The notes below the pieces were generated by a model. It ran no database searches. It saw only the letters and a program-made list of their open reading frames with translations, and had not been told where the DNA came from. Shown here one piece after another: positions 6,049 to 7,583 of a DNA stretch of 7,583 bases (position 1 is the stretch's first letter; each line of letters begins with the position of its first letter). Origin of the DNA: Bacteroidales bacterium (GTDB lineage Bacteria > Bacteroidota > Bacteroidia > Bacteroidales > P3); contig JALNVJ010000070.1 in the NCBI GenBank assembly GCA_023227645.1, forward strand, positions 1 to 7,583, given 5' to 3'. The position numbers and the translations under genes are program-made.

Positions 6049-6855
6049 TTATTTATACTTGAGTAAAAAACTCGATATATCATTTAGGTATTCATCATTT
6101 AATGTATAAAACCCACTTAAATGTGTGCCTTCAAAATTCTTTATTTCTATCTTATCAATTTCTTTAAGCAAGGATTCTTTACTTTCATTATCACATACAA
6201 TATCATTATTAGCACAAAATAGTAGAAATGGAATATTTAGTTTTTTATAGAATTCTGACCAATCAACATTATCAGGTTTTAATATAACTTCTTTGTTTAT
6301 TTTTAATAAGTTTTCTTTTACTTTATTAGGAGAATATATATGTCCTTCTCCTATATAGAAAGTTATATTATTATCTCCATAATTATTTAAATAAAGCATA
6401 CTAATTACAGACCCCATTGAAAGCCCCATTAAACATATTCTATTGTTTGGTTTAATTTCTACTGAATAATCAATAACTGCCTTTAAATCCATTACATATT
6501 CAGGATAATATAAGGTTTTAGGATTAATTTTAAAACTCTCACTTTTGCCAAATCCCCTATAATCATAGGTAATAACATCAAAACCTTGATTTGTTAATCC
6601 AACAGACATATTAAGCCAATAACTCATATTCTGTGCATCACCAAAAGATAGAATAATAGTTATATCATTACCCTCTTTTATTTGAGATGGTAAGAACCAC
6701 GAAGCTATCTGTACTCCATCCAAAGTTTTAATATATTTAGTATCTGTTTGTATACCAAAATCTTTAGGCATAGCAACATAATTAGTATCTGGTCTAATTC
6801 CAAAAGAATTATTGAAATAAAATAATAAACAAAATATCATAAATACTCTTCTCAT
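6049..6855 (-). CDS. Secreted alpha/beta-fold hydrolase
   Basis: Serine hydrolase of the alpha/beta fold; the substrate is unknown, with esterase, lipase or peptidase-like activity all possible. An N-terminal signal sequence (MRRVFMIFCLLFYF, likely cleavage near residue 19) sends it to the periplasm; no lipobox is seen. The catalytic parts are in canonical order: the beta-strand and turn VITYDYRGFGKS (94-105), the nucleophile elbow GLSMGS with S146, the acid D218 in CANNDIVCD, and the histidine H245 in FEGTHLSGF. The stretch IILSFGDAQN (67-76) takes the place of the usual HG oxyanion motif, with FGD instead of HG. The layout resembles YqkD/FrsA-like hydrolases of about 270-300 residues. The triad looks complete, so it is probably active. 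It is the first gene of a minus-strand pair with the helical-repeat protein and diverges from an AraC-type regulator 425 bases away. Confidence 0.88.
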   Translation of the reverse strand: MRRVFMIFCLLFYFNNSFGIRPDTNYVAMPKDFGIQTDTKYIKTLDGVQIASWFLPSQIKEGNDITIILSFGDAQNMSYWLNMSVGLTNQGFDVITYDYRGFGKSESFKINPKTLYYPEYVMDLKAVIDYSVEIKPNNRICLMGLSMGSVISMLYLNNYGDNNITFYIGEGHIYSPNKVKENLLKINKEVILKPDNVDWSEFYKKLNIPFLLFCANNDIVCDNESKESLLKEIDKIEIKNFEGTHLSGFYTLNDEYLNDISSFLLKYK

Positions 6856-6929
6856 GTTTTCTTTTTCTTTATATGGTTACTTGTAATAATCAACCATTTA
6901 ATTATTCTACACTATCTCTAAGAACACTA

Positions 6930-6961
6930 CAAAGTAAAAAATAAAAATAACAATAAACAAA
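6930..6961 (-). promoter_or_regulatory. Promoter of the hydrolase operon
   Basis: On the minus strand, a -33 TTTG (6961-6958) lies 20 bases upstream of TTACTTTG (6937-6930), which differs from the -7 consensus TAnnTTTG at one base. This is the only promoter in the window in which both elements are visible at the right spacing. It predicts a leader of about 65-70 bases before the ATG at 6855. Confidence 0.6.
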
Positions 6962-7237
6962 TATTACCAAATTTTTAAGTTAATTAGTGTTTATTTCTAT
7001 CTAGTTACTATCTATTAAAAATTCATTACTAACTTTTTAAATATCGTTAATATCTATCTGCAACTAGTTAATGAGTTTAAATAAATTAGTTGAGATTTTC
7101 AACCAGTCGATATCTAGTTTCTTCTTTTTCGCTAATAAAAACTTCCTCTGATTCCTCTTTCGGAATATTTGGATATCTTTGATTAAAGAAAAATATATTT
7201 AGCAATATAGGAAAAGAGTCTTTAGAATTTATGGTAG

Positions 7238-7245
7238 TATCTTTG
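7238..7245 (+). promoter_or_regulatory. -7 box of the AraC-family gene promoter
   Basis: TATCTTTG matches TAnnTTTG exactly and ends 35 bases before the ATG at 7281. A second identical TATCTTTG at 7174-7181 could be an alternative start. A small inverted repeat, CTTTG (7241-7245) with CAAAG (7255-7259), overlaps the nearer box. No clear -33 TTTG is seen for either. Confidence 0.6.
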
Positions 7246-7280
7246 CATTTGAAACAAAGGATAAATAGAAATAATAATTT

Positions 7281-7583
7281 ATGAGTAATAATAATTCTAC
7301 AAAGCAAGACTATCTAAGAAGAATAAACCTTGTAGTTGACTATATTGATAAAAACTTAGATAAAGAAATAACTCTTGCAACTCTTGCAGAAATATCATCA
7401 TTTTCCCCATTCCACTTTCATAGAATAGTTCGTGCATTTTTAAATGAACCAATAGGAGTTTATATAACAAGGCAAAGAGTAAAAAAAGCTGCTTCATTAC
7501 TTCGTAGTACAGATTTATCCATTCAAGATATTGCTTATAAGGTAGGATATGACATGCCGTCATCTCTTTCCAAAGCATTCAAG
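7281..7583 (+). CDS. AraC/XylS-family regulator, 3' end cut by window
   Basis: Transcriptional regulator with the DNA-binding part at the N-terminus. The visible 101 residues hold both AraC-type helix-turn-helices: the first in ITLATLAEISSFSPFHFHRI (about 30-49), the second in LSIQDIAYKVGYDMPSSLSK (79-98), linked by the conserved helix ending YITRQRVKKAASLLR. The opening YLRRINLVVDYIDKNLD and the SPFHFHR motif are typical of the subgroup in which this domain is followed by a C-terminal GyrI-like effector-binding domain (Rob type), which would lie beyond the right edge; that is inferred, not seen. The reading frame is open to the last base of the window. The ATG at 7281 is preferred because the AraC domain starts about 10 residues later and a -7 box lies 35 bases upstream. 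It diverges from the hydrolase operon, and such regulators often act on neighbours, but no direct evidence links them here. Confidence 0.93.
   Translation, partial: MSNNNSTKQDYLRRINLVVDYIDKNLDKEITLATLAEISSFSPFHFHRIVRAFLNEPIGVYITRQRVKKAASLLRSTDLSIQDIAYKVGYDMPSSLSKAFK

Larger units (their letters stand above)
6856..7280. other. Divergent intergenic region, hydrolase / AraC gene
   Basis: A very AT-rich 425-base spacer. It carries the hydrolase promoter on the minus strand and two TAnnTTTG boxes on the plus strand (7174-7181 and 7238-7245). Between them TATCTA occurs four times on the plus strand, at 6998, 7009, 7051 and 7111; two of these extend to TATCTAGTT. A minus-strand open frame at 7086-7307 overlaps the AraC promoter and start and is not considered a gene. 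No stable terminator, RNA gene or riboswitch was recognised. Confidence 0.6.

Noticed and set aside
7086..7307. 73-residue minus-strand frame with a charged, protein-like C-terminus (NIPKEESEEVFISEKEETRY)
   Set aside because: Its start overlaps the AraC coding start and it covers the AraC -7 boxes, and it has no promoter or recognised domain. A decayed gene remnant is possible but cannot be supported.
7297..7578. Minus-strand frame antisense to the AraC-family gene
   Set aside because: The plus strand encodes a clear AraC helix-turn-helix domain over the same bases; the antisense frame is a shadow.

Overview
The window is AT-rich DNA that looks like the chromosome of a Bacteroidota bacterium, probably Bacteroidales-like, though the family cannot be fixed by eye. 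The signs are a Bacteroidota-type RNase P RNA, a PUR/DUF3276 gene, a parA-parB-DUF5683 cluster, many Sec signal peptides ending in A-Q or S-Q, few Shine-Dalgarno sequences, and the Bacteroidota -7 promoter box TAnnTTTG upstream of most transcription units.

Layout. Positions 1-183 hold the 5' part of rnpB (minus strand, running off the left edge). A 355-base spacer follows, with four tandem 22-bp palindromic repeats and a smaller AT-rich repeat cluster. Then come, on the plus strand, yggS (PLP homeostasis), a PUR-family nucleic-acid-binding protein with a hairpin terminator behind it, parA, parB, and an exported DUF5683 protein only 3 bases after parB. A separately promoted outer-membrane beta-barrel gene follows. 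A strong bidirectional terminator (4923-4962) separates it from a convergent minus-strand pair: a secreted alpha/beta hydrolase (upstream gene) and a secreted helical-repeat protein with a probable DUF6624-like C-terminal part (downstream gene). After a 425-base divergent spacer, an AraC-family regulator starts on the plus strand and runs off the right edge.

How it works together. The left and central parts are housekeeping: tRNA 5' processing, PLP homeostasis, a small nucleic-acid-binding protein and chromosome segregation (ParA ATPase plus ParB CTPase/parS-binding protein). The right part looks accessory: two exported proteins of unknown substrate in a likely two-gene operon, opposite an AraC-type regulator that may or may not control them.

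No mobile element, CRISPR array, tRNA or clear parS site was seen. The items most worth a second look are the 22-bp palindrome array, the uncharacterised exported protein tied to parAB, and the secreted hydrolase/DUF6624-like pair. None is strong evidence for a wholly new system.
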